From Rhizomys pruinosus (lineage: Eukaryota; Chordata; Mammalia; Rodentia; Spalacidae), in NCBI GenBank assembly GCA_009823505.1, contig VZQC01005680.1, positions 1,415,088 to 1,479,087 on the forward strand: a DNA stretch of 64,000 nucleotides, written 5' to 3'. Below the pieces are notes generated by a model. It ran no database searches. It saw only the letters and a list, made by a program, of their open reading frames with translations, and was not told the DNA's origin. Both the position numbers and the translations under genes were made by a program. Positions 40,365 to 50,337 of the stretch are shown here, one piece after another; the stretch's first letter is position 1, and each line of letters begins with the position of its first letter.

Positions 40365-40785
40365 TGATGGTGAGCTTTAAAGGCCAACCTGACACGGCCT
40401 GGCATCACCTGGCAAGAATCTCAGTGAAAAATTCTCCACGTTGGGTTGTCTGTGAGCATGTTTGTGGGGAATCATCTTAAAATTAAGTATCTTCATATGG
40501 GGAGGATGCAAGCCTACTGTGGGCAGCACCATTCCCTGGGTCAGGGACTCTGAACTGTGTGAGAGAGATTGGAGCTGAACACAAGCAAGCAAGTGAGCAC
40601 ACACGCATTCGTTGCTCTCTGCTCTGGACTGTGGGTGGGATGTGGTGGCTGCTTCAAGTTCCTGCCTTGACCTCCCCAGGACAATGGGCTGTAACCAGGA
40701 ACCGGGAGCTAAAACAGACTCTCCCCTCATTGCTCTTTGCAAAGATGTTTTACTCACAGCAACAGAAATGAAACTAGCACAATGG
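40365..40785 (+). repeat. Rodent interspersed repeat
   Basis: Starts TGGTGAGCTTTAAAGGCCAACCTGACAC and ends ACTCACAGCAACAGAAATGAAAC. Same family as 30575 and 15735. The frames at 40377-40821 lie in it. Confidence 0.6.
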
Positions 40786-40890
40786 CTCCTACCTGTGATC
40801 TCAGCATCGCTTGGGAGGTAGGAGCAGAAGGACTGCCATGAATTTGAGGTCAGCCTGAGCTACTCAGTGAGACTCTGTCTCCAGAGGAGA
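40786..40890 (+). mobile_element. Old B1-like SINE
   Basis: CTGTGATCTCAGCATCGCTTGGGAGG, GAGGTCAGCCTGAGCTACTCAGTGAGACTCTGTCTCC. Confidence 0.6.
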
Positions 40891-40993
40891 CCCCTACAAT
40901 GTCTCAGGAATCCCCCTCCTAGCTGGTGGTAGAAGAATCAAAACCATTTTTTTTTGCCATGGATTGTAGCTTAGTGTAGCAAATGTAAGTTGC

Positions 40994-41129
40994 ACTGGGT
41001 GTGGTGGTGCACGCCTTTGATCCTAGCACACGGGAGGCAGAGGCAGGTGGATCTTTGAGAGTTCAAGGCCAGCCTGGTCTACAGAGTGAGTTCCAGGACA
41101 GCTGGGGCTACAGGGAGACCCTGTCTTGA

Positions 41130-41160
<31 letters not shown>
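40994..41160 (+). mobile_element. B1 SINE with 16-bp TSD
   Basis: AGCAAATGTAAGTTGC at 40978-40993 and 41161-41176. Tail (AAAAC)n. Lies just downstream of the GALNT18 poly(A) site. Confidence 0.95.
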
Positions 41161-41161
<1 letters not shown>

Positions 41162-41261
41162 GCAAATGTAAGTTGCTGGGCTTGAGCCCCAACAGCCAAA
41201 CCACAGCAACGGAAACAGACAAGAGAAATCCCAAAGCGAAGGAGGCTGGAGGCTGCAGCCG

Positions 41262-42500
41262 TGGAATTGCTAACATATTTATTTCACAAGGTGGGAGGTG
41301 GGGGGTGGGATGATCACCAAATGAGACATCCTGGACCCTTCAGGGCAGCTGCTGGGTTTGGCTGTAGGAAGGTGTAGGCCAAGGGCAGCATTGGGGGGGG
41401 GGTGTTTCCCTAGCACGCAAGACAGAGCCGTGTCCTCTGGGCCAGTGAGCTGGTGACATGAGGCCACCCATCCCCCCACTCTTCTTAGTGTCTTTGTCCC
41501 CATCCCATCTGGTGATCAATAAAGCCACAAGCCCCAAACCAGATAGCTAATTCTGATCTAGCGTATGCACACGCTCACACGCTCACACACACACACACAC
41601 ACCAGCACACATCTGGCCACACACATCACCCAGACAGGCAACACTTGCTTCCCCGTGCATGCACACACATCCATATATTAACTCTGATTTATAAGTGCAC
41701 CCTAACCAGAGGGCAACCAGGAAGAAGCAATGACTCTAGAGAAGAGATCGCTGCTTCTGTCCCCCCATTGGCCAGCACAGCATGGGGAAAACCAAGTGGA
41801 GCCGAGCACCCCAGAGGTCTCTGCTTGCTTTGCCAGGCTGCTCTCATGCCTTTATGTCCTTAGGCCCTTGCGGTTCCCTCCCTGCCTGCTCAGCTGACTT
41901 CTGGATCCCTCCAGACACAGGTGGGTGCTGTTCCCAGGTGATTGTGACAGGGGGCCTCAGGAAGAGTCCAGAAAAGTCCAGAGCTGTAATTTCCCCAAAT
42001 CCCCATGGGAGGGTCAGAGGTTGGCTGATGCCCTGCGTATGTACCAGCAGCTGGGCAGAGATCTCTTCAGTAGAATCTTGGGGTCTCACTGCCTCCTCCT
42101 TCTCCAAAGAGGAGCTGGAACATGGCCGAAGCCCCCAGTAACCCTCACTTCTTGGAGGGCAGGGTAAGTTTCATAAGTAGCTGCTGCAAAGGATGAGAGA
42201 GGGGGAACGAGGACCCTGCCAGGTCCAGTGGCTGATGCTAGAGTAGGTGATGATGGGTCGAGAGATGCAGACAGGCTCACCCCTTGTTGCCTGGAAGATG
42301 CAGCTCCCAGAGAAGACTGCAGGGAGATTTCCAAAGTGTAGGCCTCAGGGCAGCTGGATACCTGGAGGGAACTTAGGTCTTCATCTGGGGCTGCCCCAGA
42401 GGAGCCCTGGGACGTCCACCAAGCACCGGCTGTGCCCTGCTGTCTCTCTACCACGTGGGTGGTCCTGAGGCTGGGCTCTGTGTGCCCCAGTTCCTTCCAG
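41262..42500 (-). other. GALNT18: 3' UTR of GALNT18 (predicted)
   Basis: About 1.24 kb between the stop codon and the poly(A) signal. It is free of SINEs although they are dense on both sides, as expected of exonic sequence under constraint. It has a CA-rich run at 41578-41600 (UG-rich in the transcript). Several frames of 70-156 codons fall here but none has a domain. The end point is inferred from the signal at 41278-41283 plus the usual 10-30 bases. Confidence 0.6.
41278..41283 (-). terminator. GALNT18: Poly(A) signal AATAAA for GALNT18
   Basis: TTTATT on the plus strand, the only AATAAA seen on the minus strand between the stop codon and the downstream SINEs. Confidence 0.6.
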
Positions 42501-42629
42501 CTACTTAATGGAGTTCTTGATTGTCCACCTCTGTCCTGTACAGCTTCGGAGGACAAGATCGATGCCAGCCAGGCCCCGGTTCTCCACCTCTAGGCAGCGC
42601 CCTGTGCCCTTATTCATGATGGCTCCATT
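42501..42629 (-). CDS. GALNT18: GALNT18 last coding exon (C-terminus of lectin domain)
   Basis: Polypeptide GalNAc-transferases are Golgi type II membrane proteins that start mucin-type O-glycosylation by moving GalNAc from UDP-GalNAc to Ser/Thr; a C-terminal ricin-type beta-trefoil lectin domain binds GalNAc. This exon begins after a CCTTTCAG acceptor (AG at 42631-42630), is in phase 0 and encodes 42 residues and a TAG stop (42503-42501). It starts NGAIMNKGTGRCLEVENRG and ends SCTGQRWTIKNSIK, with the RCLEVE and QRW features of the last trefoil repeat. It joins exactly in frame to 44258-44425. The subgroup GALNT8/9/17/18 is confident; GALNT18 rather than a sister is from recall of the C-terminal sequence. 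Members of this subgroup show little or no transferase activity in published in vitro assays. Confidence 0.88.
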   Translation of the reverse strand, partial: NGAIMNKGTGRCLEVENRGLAGIDLVLRSCTGQRWTIKNSIK

Positions 42630-42815
42630 CTGAAAGGAGAGGAAACGAAGAGGCAGATGGAGACTTCTCCATAGCTCCTATACCCTGCTTCACCCAGGGG
42701 AGCCCAGCCCCTGACATCCTCCCACAGTGGAAGGGATCACAGGGGCCATCAAGTTTGAGCGGTGGACCAAGTGGAGTGACTGGTGGTGAGGCAGGACAGA
42801 TATTTCCTGGGTTGG

Positions 42816-42960
42816 GTCAATGACATGGTTCAGTGGGTGAAATGCCTGCTGCCAAACCTGATGACTAAGAGTGAGCCCCCAGGCCCCACGTGGTGCACGA
42901 TGAGAAATGACTCTTCTAAGCACATGCGCACATATACACACTAAAAATGTATTTTAAAAA
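42816..42960 (+). mobile_element. B2-superfamily SINE, old copy
   Basis: ACATGGTTCAGTGGGTGAAATGCCTGCTGCCAAACCTGATGAC, CACATGCGCACATATACACAC. Confidence 0.6.
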
Positions 42961-42987
42961 AGTAAAAAAACAAACAACAACTTCCCG

Positions 42988-43226
42988 GGTGTGGGCTGGA
43001 GACAGCTCAGTTGGCAAAACGATTGCCAGATAAGCTGAAGGACCAGAACGGACATAAAAACAAAAGCAGAAACAAAACATGGGACATGGTGGTGCACATG
43101 TGTAACCGTACTGCTGGGGAGGGGGAGGCAGGAGATCTCTGAGGCTCGATGGCTAGTTAGCCTAGCACACTTAGTAAGCTCCAGGCCACTGAGAGGCACT
43201 CTCAGAAAGCAAACAAGCAAACAAGG
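42988..43226 (+). mobile_element. B4-like SINE
   Basis: GGTGTGGGCTGGAGACAGCTC head, an A-rich middle, GACATGGTGGTGCACATGTGTAACC and CTCTCAGAAAGCAAACAAGC end. Confidence 0.65.
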
Positions 43227-43231
43227 AGTGG

Positions 43232-43384
43232 AGAAGCTGAAGGGACAGCTCAGTGGTTAGAGCACTGGCTCTTGCAGAGGACCTAGGTTCAGTTTCCAGA
43301 ACCTACATGGTGCTAACAACTGCCTGTAACTCCAGATCCAGGGGATCTGCGCCCTCTTCTGGATTGCAGGGGTATTGCACTGCC
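43232..43384 (+). mobile_element. B2-superfamily SINE, 3' end replaced by CA array
   Basis: GCTGAAGGGACAGCTCAGTGG to GGATTGCAGGGGTATTGCACTGCC, then the CA array. Confidence 0.75.
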
Positions 43385-43417
43385 ACCGGACAGACACAGA
43401 CACACACACAGACACAG

Positions 43418-43448
<31 letters not shown>

Positions 43449-43860
43449 TACAGACACAGGCACAGGCACAGGCACAGCACACACACAGACACACACAGAC
43501 ATACAGACACAGACACACACAGACACACACACAGACACAGACAGACACAGACACACACACATGCACACACACAGACACACACACAGACACAGGCACAGAT
43601 ACAGACACAGGCACAGGCACAGACACACACACACAGAGACACAGACACACACAGAGACACACAGACACAGACACAGACACACACACACACAGACATACAC
43701 ACACAGACACAGACACAGCACCCACACAGACACACACACAAAAGACACAGACACACACAGACACACACACAAGACACACACACACACAAGACACACACAG
43801 ACACACACAGAGAAATACACACACATACACATACACACACGCACACACACACGCATATAA
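43385..43860 (+). repeat. (CA)n / (CACAGA)n array, about 475 bp
   Basis: A mixture of CA runs, CACAGA and CAGGCA units, probably grown from the tail of the preceding SINE. The long Thr/His and Val/Cys frames over it are artefacts. Confidence 0.97.
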
Positions 43861-44257
43861 TTGAAAAAAATCTTTAAAAACACCTAAGTAGGTGGTTCCT
43901 GAGAGTTGCTCTCTGGCCTCCGCATGTATGAAGCTACATGCACACATGGATGCACACCACACACAACACACAAACACACGGGAATTTCCTGGGGTGTTTG
44001 GGATCTGACTTGCTTGGCCCTACTTGCTGAGGGTACACAGCGGATTTGGGGATTCCTTCTGTGGATTTAGCCCAGCCAGCCCAAGCAGCTTCTTCTGACA
44101 GAAATAGATCCTCCAATCCTCTGGAATCGGGCCCACACTCTGGGCCCAGGGCTGAGAGAACTGGCAGTGTGTGTGGGAGCCACGGGGACCCCATCCTTTC
44201 CCCATGGCCCAGAGCGCCCGCCCCTGCTCCTCCCCAGCCCGTCTGTGGAGAGCTCAC

Positions 44258-44425
44258 CTGGATGAAGTTCCAGCGCTTGTACAAGCTGCTCTTGATCTTG
44301 TCACAGTCCAGGAGCTGCGGCAGTCGGCTCTTGGAGTTGTCCACGAGACAGCGAGTGTCAGGGAGGAGTGTGGTGGTCCCCAGAGCACCCAAGTGCAGGA
44401 AGCCTTCCTTGGTGTATCGGGCGAG
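44258..44425 (-). CDS. GALNT18: GALNT18 penultimate exon (lectin domain)
   Basis: Acceptor CTTTCTCCTCAG (AG at 44427-44426) and donor GTGAGC flank 168 bases that encode 56 residues in phase 0, starting LARYTKEGFLHLGALGTTTL and ending LYKRWNFIQ. The TRCLVD ... LLDCDK cysteine pair and the final RW match the third-repeat layout of the GALNT lectin domain. No stops or frameshifts. The reading frame runs straight into the last exon. The catalytic domain exons are not in this window; they should lie to the right, beyond 64000. Confidence 0.88.
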
Positions 44426-44539
44426 CTGAGGAGAAAGAGGAGAGGAATGGGGGCGGGAGGGTGAGGCCACAGGGGTCGTGCAGCTCAAGTCCACAGCCTC
44501 ACCTTCGCCCTCTAGCAGCCCACACAGGAGTCATCATCT

Positions 44540-44688
44540 TCCTTTGTTTTGTTTGGGACATGGTCTCCCATTACTCTCAGCTGGTCTGGAACTTGCTGTG
44601 TAGACCAGGTTGGCCTCCGTCTCACAGAGATCTGTCTGCCTTTACCTCTTCAGTGCTGGAACTAAAGGCAAGGACCACCAACCCCTGA
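44540..44688 (-). mobile_element. B1 SINE
   Basis: Antisense: GGGACATGGTCTCCCATTACTC to AAGGCAAGGACCACCAACC. Confidence 0.8.
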
Positions 44689-44757
44689 TGGAGCCGCCAT
44701 CTTGATCCTGACTCGGTCCTCCGTATGCTGACCTCTCAAGACAGCCTGCTCCTCCCG

Positions 44758-44880
44758 CCTTCCTTCCTTCCTTCCTTCCTTCCTTCCTTCCTTCCTTCCT
44801 TCCTTCCTTCCTTCCTTCCTTCCTCCTTCCTTCCTTCCTTCCTCCTTCCTTCCTTCCTCCTTCCTTCCTTCCTTCCTCCC
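44758..44880 (+). repeat. (CCTT)n array
   Basis: About 30 units with a few CCTCCTT interruptions. Confidence 0.97.
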
Positions 44881-45025
44881 CCACCATGGGGGAATGAAAT
44901 GTGATCAGCTAGCTTCCCACCCATGATGGGCTCAATCCCTCTACAATGATAAACCAAAATAAACCCTTTCTTTTCTAAGTTGTTTTTGGTGATATTTTAC
45001 CACAGCAACAGAAGAGTATCTAATA
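44881..45025 (+). repeat. 3' end of rodent interspersed repeat
   Basis: CCACCATGGGGGAATG ... CCAAAATAAACCCTTTC ... ATATTTTACCACAGCAACAG: the TCACAGCAAC end of the family also at 30575 and 47485, placed directly after a microsatellite. Confidence 0.55.
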
Positions 45026-45149
45026 CACTATGTACAATTTGGGGCATCTGTAATATATCTTTATGAAGATGTGCAATAGGCTTCTGGAATACGACTCCAG
45101 TATTCACAGGGAAGATATTGAAAGTGATGAGGCGTGTATTAAAGACTTA

Positions 45150-45150
45150 N
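45150..45150. other. Ambiguous base (N)
   Basis: The only N in the window, at the left edge of a (CTTC)n array. Array length and junction here may not be reliable. Confidence 0.98.
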
Positions 45151-45315
45151 CTTCCTTCCTTCTTCCTTCCTTCTTCCTTCCTCCTTCCTCCTTCCTTCCT
45201 TCCTCCTTCCTTCCTTCCTCCTTCCTTCCTTCTTCCTTCCTTCCTTCCTTCCTTCCTTCCTCCCTCCCTCCATCTCTCCCTCCCTCCCTCCGTCCTTCTC
45301 CTTTCTCCCTCCCTA
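45151..45315 (+). repeat. (CTTC/CCTTCCTC)n array
   Basis: Pyrimidine tetranucleotide tract with CTCC interruptions, of the same kind as 44758-44880. Confidence 0.96.
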
Positions 45316-45364
45316 CTCTGGTGGGACTGGAGTTTGAACTGGATATTGAGCTCTTTTAACATTT

Positions 45365-45472
45365 CACTTTGAGATAGGGTCTCACTAAGCTGCCCTCGGA
45401 CTCACTCTGTAGCTCAGCCAGGACTGAACTACGAGTCCCGCTGCCCGAATGAAGCCACAGTCAGCTGTGCTT
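45365..45472 (-). mobile_element. Old B1-like SINE
   Basis: Antisense: GAGATAGGGTCTCACTAAGCTGCCC, ACTCTGTAGCTCAGCCAGGACTGAAC. Confidence 0.6.
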
Positions 45473-45477
45473 AGTGT

Positions 45478-45905
45478 CAGTCCCTTGCCCTCACTGTGAC
45501 CAGACACTGAGCACAGCACTTGAAGGAGGGGTTTATTTTGGCTCCTGGTTTTACAGATTTCAGTCCATGTTCACTGGGCCCTGCTGCTTTGGTGTGATCT
45601 ATGATGATTCAGAAGGTCATAGGGGAAGTGTGGAGAGGAAGGTGAAGTCATGTGGGTAGTGATGGCCTACGAAGCAGAGAATGAGGAGTGGAGTTGGACA
45701 CAAAATGTGTCCTCCAGCACCCGTGATCTGCTTCCTCCCCTGAGGTCCCAGCTCCCAGTAACGTCATCAAATTATATATCATCAATGGAGAATCCACTGA
45801 TAAGGTCAGAGCCCCATTTTCCAAACGCCTCTCAGCTGGGGGTCGAAGCCTTCAACACATGCTCATTTGGGGGGACATTTCCTAACCAGTCCACAAACCA
45901 TCTAG
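45478..45905 (-). repeat. Rodent interspersed repeat
   Basis: CTGTGACCAGACACTGAGCAC, GGGTTTATTTTGGCTCCTGG, GAGCCCCATTTTCCAAACGCC, GGGGGGACATTTCCTAACCAG: antisense family member. Confidence 0.55.
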
Positions 45906-45959
45906 CTGATCCTGTTCAATTAGTGACTTTTCTCCCCCCCATAAAACATCTTTTCTTTT

Positions 45960-46425
45960 TTTTCTTTTTTTAATTGTTATATTTGTTAATTTATTTTTTC
46001 ACAAAATTTTTTATTGTTATTAAACTTTTTCCATAAGTCTTATATCATTTCTCAATCAAATCTAAAGTTACTTCCCTTTCCACGACCCCAACCCAACCTG
46101 AGTCCCTGCATTCTACCATACATGTCCTGTATCTTTTTCTGAGTCTTTCCAGAGTTTTTTTTTTCCAGTTCTTTTGTTGTTATTGTTCCCTCCTACTTGT
46201 ATTGCTTCAGTATATATATACATATATTTACACAGTTATATACATACATACATACATACATACATACACATATCACTTGAATTAGAGGACTTTTTTTTTC
46301 CTAAAAGATGTCATGTTTTCCTTAAGGAAGTGCTCTATGGCTCCTCCTTGGCAAGCCCAAACAACCATCAATCCTGCACTTTGTGCTCCACATTGGGGTC
46401 TTTCCCTCCCATAGTGACTTTTTTT
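45960..46425 (-). mobile_element. L1 3'-UTR, inverted copy
   Basis: Reverse complement of the 19540-19960 sequence: TTCTACCATACATGTCCTGTATC, GTCATGTTTTCCTTAAGG, GGCTCCTCCTTGGCAAGCCC, GCTCCACATTGGGGTC. It carries an (ATAC)n run near 46238-46265. Confidence 0.7.
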
Positions 46426-46429
46426 GTTA

Positions 46430-46755
46430 CTGCTGACAAAATACCTGGCAAAAGGTATTTAAGGAAGGAAGGGCTTATTGTAGCTACAGTGTGAGGGTGC
46501 AGACCATCATGGAAGGGCTTATTGTGGCTCACAGTGTGAGGACACAGTCCATCATGGTGGGAAGGGATGACGGATGATGGCAGGATCATAAGACAGCTGC
46601 TCACATGCATCCACAGTCAGGAAGCAGAGAGATGAATGCTGGTGCTCAGCTCACTTTCTCCTTTTCATTCAGTCCAGGACCCCAGCCCATGGGATGGTGC
46701 TGCCCACATTCAGGATAGGTCTTCCTACTTCAAGTAATTCAATTAGAAACTTCCT
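46430..46755 (-). repeat. Rodent interspersed repeat
   Basis: Reverse complement of 47485-47765 and 30575-30895 (GTTACTGCTGACAAAATACC ... CTCACTTTCTCCTTTTCATTCAGTCC). An AAGGGCTTATTGTGGC block is doubled near 46470-46520. Confidence 0.6.
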
Positions 46756-46759
46756 CACA

Positions 46760-46915
46760 GTCAGCTGTGGTGGCACATGCCTTTAATTCTAGCACTCAGG
46801 AGGCAGAGGCAGGTGGATCTCTGTGAGCCTGATCTACATAGTGAATTCTAGGACAGGTGGGGCTACAGAGAGACCCTATCTCAAACAAACAAACAAACAA
46901 ACAAACAAACAAATC
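46760..46915 (+). mobile_element. B1 SINE with (AAAC)n tail
   Basis: CAGCTGTGGTGGCACATGCC to AGAGACCCTATCTC(AAAC)n. Confidence 0.85.
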
Positions 46916-47484
46916 CAAAAACTTCCTTACAAACATGCCCAGAAGTTCTAGATTTTATCAAGTTAGTAATCAACATTAACCATCGCACCTATACACTCAT
47001 GAGCAATAATAAATATAACTATACATTCATTAATGTCTGTGAGCTACAGGTTGGCTGAATGGTTCTGCAACCTGGGCTCATCCTGTGGTTCGGTTCTGAA
47101 GTGTCCCCTGAAAAGGTTCACATGTGAGTGCTTTGGCCCCCAGGTGACAGATGATGAAACTGAAGACAGGAAAACACCAGGCCACATGGCTGAGTTCTGG
47201 TCTTTCTCTGTGGGATCTCTGGGCCAGCAGCTAAGTAGCAGAGACGCCCCATTGTAGACCACTCAATTGGGGGGACATTTACTAATCAGTCCACAGAACC
47301 ATCTAGCTGATCCTGTTCTATTAGTGACTTCTGGTTACCGAATTTCCCAAAGAGCCTGGAGAGTTCATAGGAATCAACTGAGAAGATAGCTAGACACAGG
47401 GATTAATATTGACTGTAAACTTGAAGAGATCAAGAGTCATTCAGGACACAAATCTCTGGGCACATCTGTAAAGGAAAATTTCTA
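46916..47484. other. Unassigned stretch
   Basis: No gene. Includes a copy (about 47267-47335) of sequence also at 45868-45930 (see findings). Confidence 0.4.
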
Positions 47485-47765
47485 GATCAGGTTAACTAAA
47501 GGTGGAAGACCCAACCTGAATGTGGGGAGCGCCATCCCGTGGGCTGGAGTCCCGGACTGAATAAAAAGGAGAAAGCGAGCTGAGCACCAGCATTCATCTC
47601 TCTGCTTCCTGACTGTGGAAGCCACGTGACCAGCTGCCTCAGGCTCCTGCCGCCATGCTCTCCCACCATGATGGACTGTGCCTCCAACTGTGAACCACAA
47701 TAAACCCTTCCTTCCTGAAGTAACTTTTGTCAGGTGTTTCATCACAGCAATGAGCACAGTGACTG
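47485..47765 (+). repeat. Rodent interspersed repeat
   Basis: GATCAGGTTAACTAAAGGTGG, GAATAAAAAGGAGAAAGCGAGC, CACAATAAACCCTTCCTTCC, CATCACAGCAATGAGCAC. Confidence 0.65.
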
Positions 47766-48389
47766 ATACAGACTAGAAGACTCTGCTTAGAAACATGAGT
47801 GACTCTTGTCTGGTGGATAAGATTTTCAGGAAGGGTCCTCATCTCTTGGTGAAAGCTACTCAAAAACCCTTGGCTCTGATCCCTAAAGGGAAGCCTTCCT
47901 GCTCCCCTTGAAGAAGTGACAGAGAGCTCATTATGTGTCCTTGAGAGAGACATAGTGAACGTGTGCTCTACACCAAAATTAGTTCCAAATCAGAGTAATT
48001 GTTCAAGGCAAAATGGGTTAGAAAATCAAAAGCCCTCCTTTCCCCTCCCTAAACAATGTTTCCCTGAATATATTTAAATTCATCCAAGGCAAATTGATGA
48101 ATGATAGCAGGCTGCCTTTATGTTCAGGGGAAAGATATACACAGCTGCTTATTGAAGTTATGAATCGGCCTATTATCCAGCAGGCAAATGAGCGGTGCTA
48201 AGAACATTAATTAACTGAGCATATCTGTGACCCAGATGTTTAAAGAGCAGAGCTTAATGCTGCTGGAAGTCAGAGGTTTCCTTCTTAGTCTGTTAGGGTA
48301 TGAAAGCAACCAGACCCACAATGCTATGACCAGCCCGAGCCACACGGACACCAGAGTGGGCAGGGGCAGTCTGGGGGGGGGGTGCTCTA
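47766..48389. other. SINE-free island, candidate conserved non-coding element
   Basis: AT-rich, low-CpG sequence without repeats. The core at about 47990-48240 has homeodomain-type TAAT/ATTA motifs (AACATTAATTAACTGAG), ATTTAAATTC and a GATA-like AAAGATA. No coding signal. Confidence 0.35.
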
Positions 48390-48765
48390 GTTTTCTTCTT
48401 GTTTCCGTAACAAAACTCTGACTAAAAGCAACTTAGGGAGGAAAGAGTTTACCTGGCTGACACTTCCAGGTCACAGTCCATCACTGAGGGAAATCAGGAC
48501 AGGAACTCAAGCAGGAACCTGGAGCAGGAACCATGGAGGACGCTGCTTGCTGGCTCCTCACAGGCTCATGCTCAGCTAGCTTTCTTACACAGCCCAGGAC
48601 CACCTGCCTAGGGAATGGTGCTGCCCACAGTGGGCTGGGCCCTCCCATATCAACTGACAGTTAAGACGTCCCTCACAGACATGCCACTGGCCAGTCTGAT
48701 CTGCCCCCTGAGACTCCCCTCTCAGGTAACTCTAGGCTGTGTTAATTTGATAATTAAAGCTAACT
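48390..48765 (-). repeat. Rodent interspersed repeat
   Basis: GTAACAAAACTCTGACTAAAAGC, GGGAGGAAAGAGTTTACC, AATGGTGCTGCCCACAGTGGGC, AGGCTGTGTTAATTTG: antisense family member, sister of 54592 and 61735. Confidence 0.65.
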
Positions 48766-48834
48766 AGGGCAGAGAGTCCTTGGTGGGATTTTCACACCCA
48801 TATACAGGGACTCTACTGGGCGGATTGAGCGGCC

Positions 48835-49215
48835 AGTTCCTGGCTTCTTTCACGAGGGCTCTGTGAAGTCTGAAAGACCACAGCTGTTGTGCATCGATTA
48901 AAAAGACCTTCATAAGCTTGTGTTTCGAAAGCCTGATCCCAGTTGGTGGTGCTATTTTTGAAGGTTGTGGAGCCTTGAGGAGGGAGAGCATTGCTAAAGG
49001 AAGTGAGGAGGTCACTGGGAGCAAGTCCTCCATCCTGGTCCACCGTGAGGCAAACAGCTTCCACACACGTCCTCTGCCAGGGTATGAGCTGCTCCACCAT
49101 GATGGATTAAGATCGTCGGAAACTCTGAGCCGAAATGCAACTTTCTCCTCCATGAAGGTGTTTATGGGATGTTTGGGTCACAGCCATGAGCAAATTAATA
49201 CAATGTTGAGAAAGT
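48835..49215 (+). repeat. Interspersed repeat fragment, related family
   Basis: GCTATTTTTGAAGGTTGTGGAGCC, CCACCATGATGGATTAAG, CTGAGCCGAAATGCAACTTTC, GGTCACAGCCATGAGCAAATTAATA. The 129-codon antisense frame at 48764-49153 lies in it and is not a gene. Confidence 0.45.
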
Positions 49216-49955
49216 CTAGACAGCATATCTTTCATCTACTTTTCTGTTGCAAGGCAGGAGGGCGGTGAACCTAGGACCTGCTGTCAATCAAATTCTCCTA
49301 TTGTCTCAGTCCTGGGTTGAGATCTATCTTGCAATCTATCAACTGTGGTCACCTCTTGGTCATCTTCATCACACTCTCCTGCCTCTGAGGCACTGCTGTC
49401 TCTCTGCTTGGAGAGACAGATGAGAGGCCACTTGTTGGCCTCTGTAATGTTGTACCTCCTGCTTTTTAAGTCAAGGCATCTGTGTGCTTCACTCTCTCCC
49501 ACAATGTCTTCTCTGGTCTTCTAACCACCACTTCTCTCTCATAGTCTTGGAACCATGTGGCTTCACACACTCTGTGTGTGTGTGTATACAGGTGCTGTGT
49601 ATCTACTTCCTCCTCCAAACTGAGACATGCCCTTCCAGAGCCAAGGTTCCTTTAAGACTTAGGAAGCAAATGGAACTCATAGGGCTCAGGAGGCTCCTGA
49701 AACTTTCAAGATTCACAAGCTTCCCAAGTTTATGCAAGCAGCAACAGTTGCTGAGACTGGCTGACCTGCTTGCAAGCTATACAGAAAGATGCAGGGATGC
49801 AGCTTTTGTGAGCGTTACCCAGGGTGGGGTGGGATTTCCCGTGATGCAGCTACCCCATGCTCCTGTCATTAGCTCCTCGTCCAAAGCCAGTGGTTCACTA
49901 AGCTGGCCTGGTGTGACCGTTTCTTTGGTCCATCATTGTGCCCTATCTAGAATGA
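49216..49955. other. No gene or repeat recognised
   Basis: Includes a 234-codon plus-strand frame (49484-50188) that runs into old L1 sequence and shows no domain. Not called. Confidence 0.4.
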
Positions 49956-50337
49956 ACACACATCATATCTTCCAAGGAAAACTCACACACGTCTCTGGTT
50001 CCCTCCGGTGTATAGCTAGGGATGAACTGCCCATTTGGAGATACTGTAACTGTAAGTCTTTAAATGATTGTCACACTGTCTTCCAAAGCAACTGCCCCAT
50101 TTTAGACTCCTATCATCAACAAATTGAAGTAAAAATTCCTCCACATCTGGCCAAACCTTGTGACTGTCTGCCTTGTTTTTTATTCTAGTCATCTTGGAGC
50201 GAGAATTGTGGTTTTAATTTGTGTTTCTGAACTGATTAATAGTATTAAATATCTTATGTGCTTACTGCCTATTTCATGTCTTCTTTGTGAATATGTCTAT
50301 ATAGATCCTTTGCTCATAAAAAAAAATGGTTGTCTGG

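Larger units (their letters stand above)
42630..44257 (-). other. GALNT18: Last intron of GALNT18
   Basis: 1628 bases, bounded by a consensus donor (CAG|GTGAG at 44258/44257) and acceptor. Filled by three plus-strand SINEs and a 475-base CA-rich array. Confidence 0.85.

Noticed and set aside
41513..41520. AATAAA on the plus strand within the GALNT18 3' UTR
   Set aside because: Wrong strand for GALNT18, and no plus-strand gene is seen to use it.
42086..42556. 156-codon minus-strand frame over the GALNT18 last exon
   Set aside because: It lies mostly in the 3' UTR in a different frame from the lectin-domain reading, which has exact splice joins.
43253..43977. Frames of 160-224 codons rich in Thr/His/Asp or Val/Cys/Ser
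   Set aside because: Readings of the CA/CACAGA array inside the GALNT18 intron.
48764..49153. 129-codon minus-strand frame as a possible GALNT18 exon
   Set aside because: Sequence is part of an interspersed repeat (CCACCATGATGG, GTCACAGCCATGAG blocks), with no GALNT similarity.
49484..50188. 234-codon plus-strand frame
   Set aside because: Runs into old antisense L1 sequence and shows no recognisable domain; likely chance.
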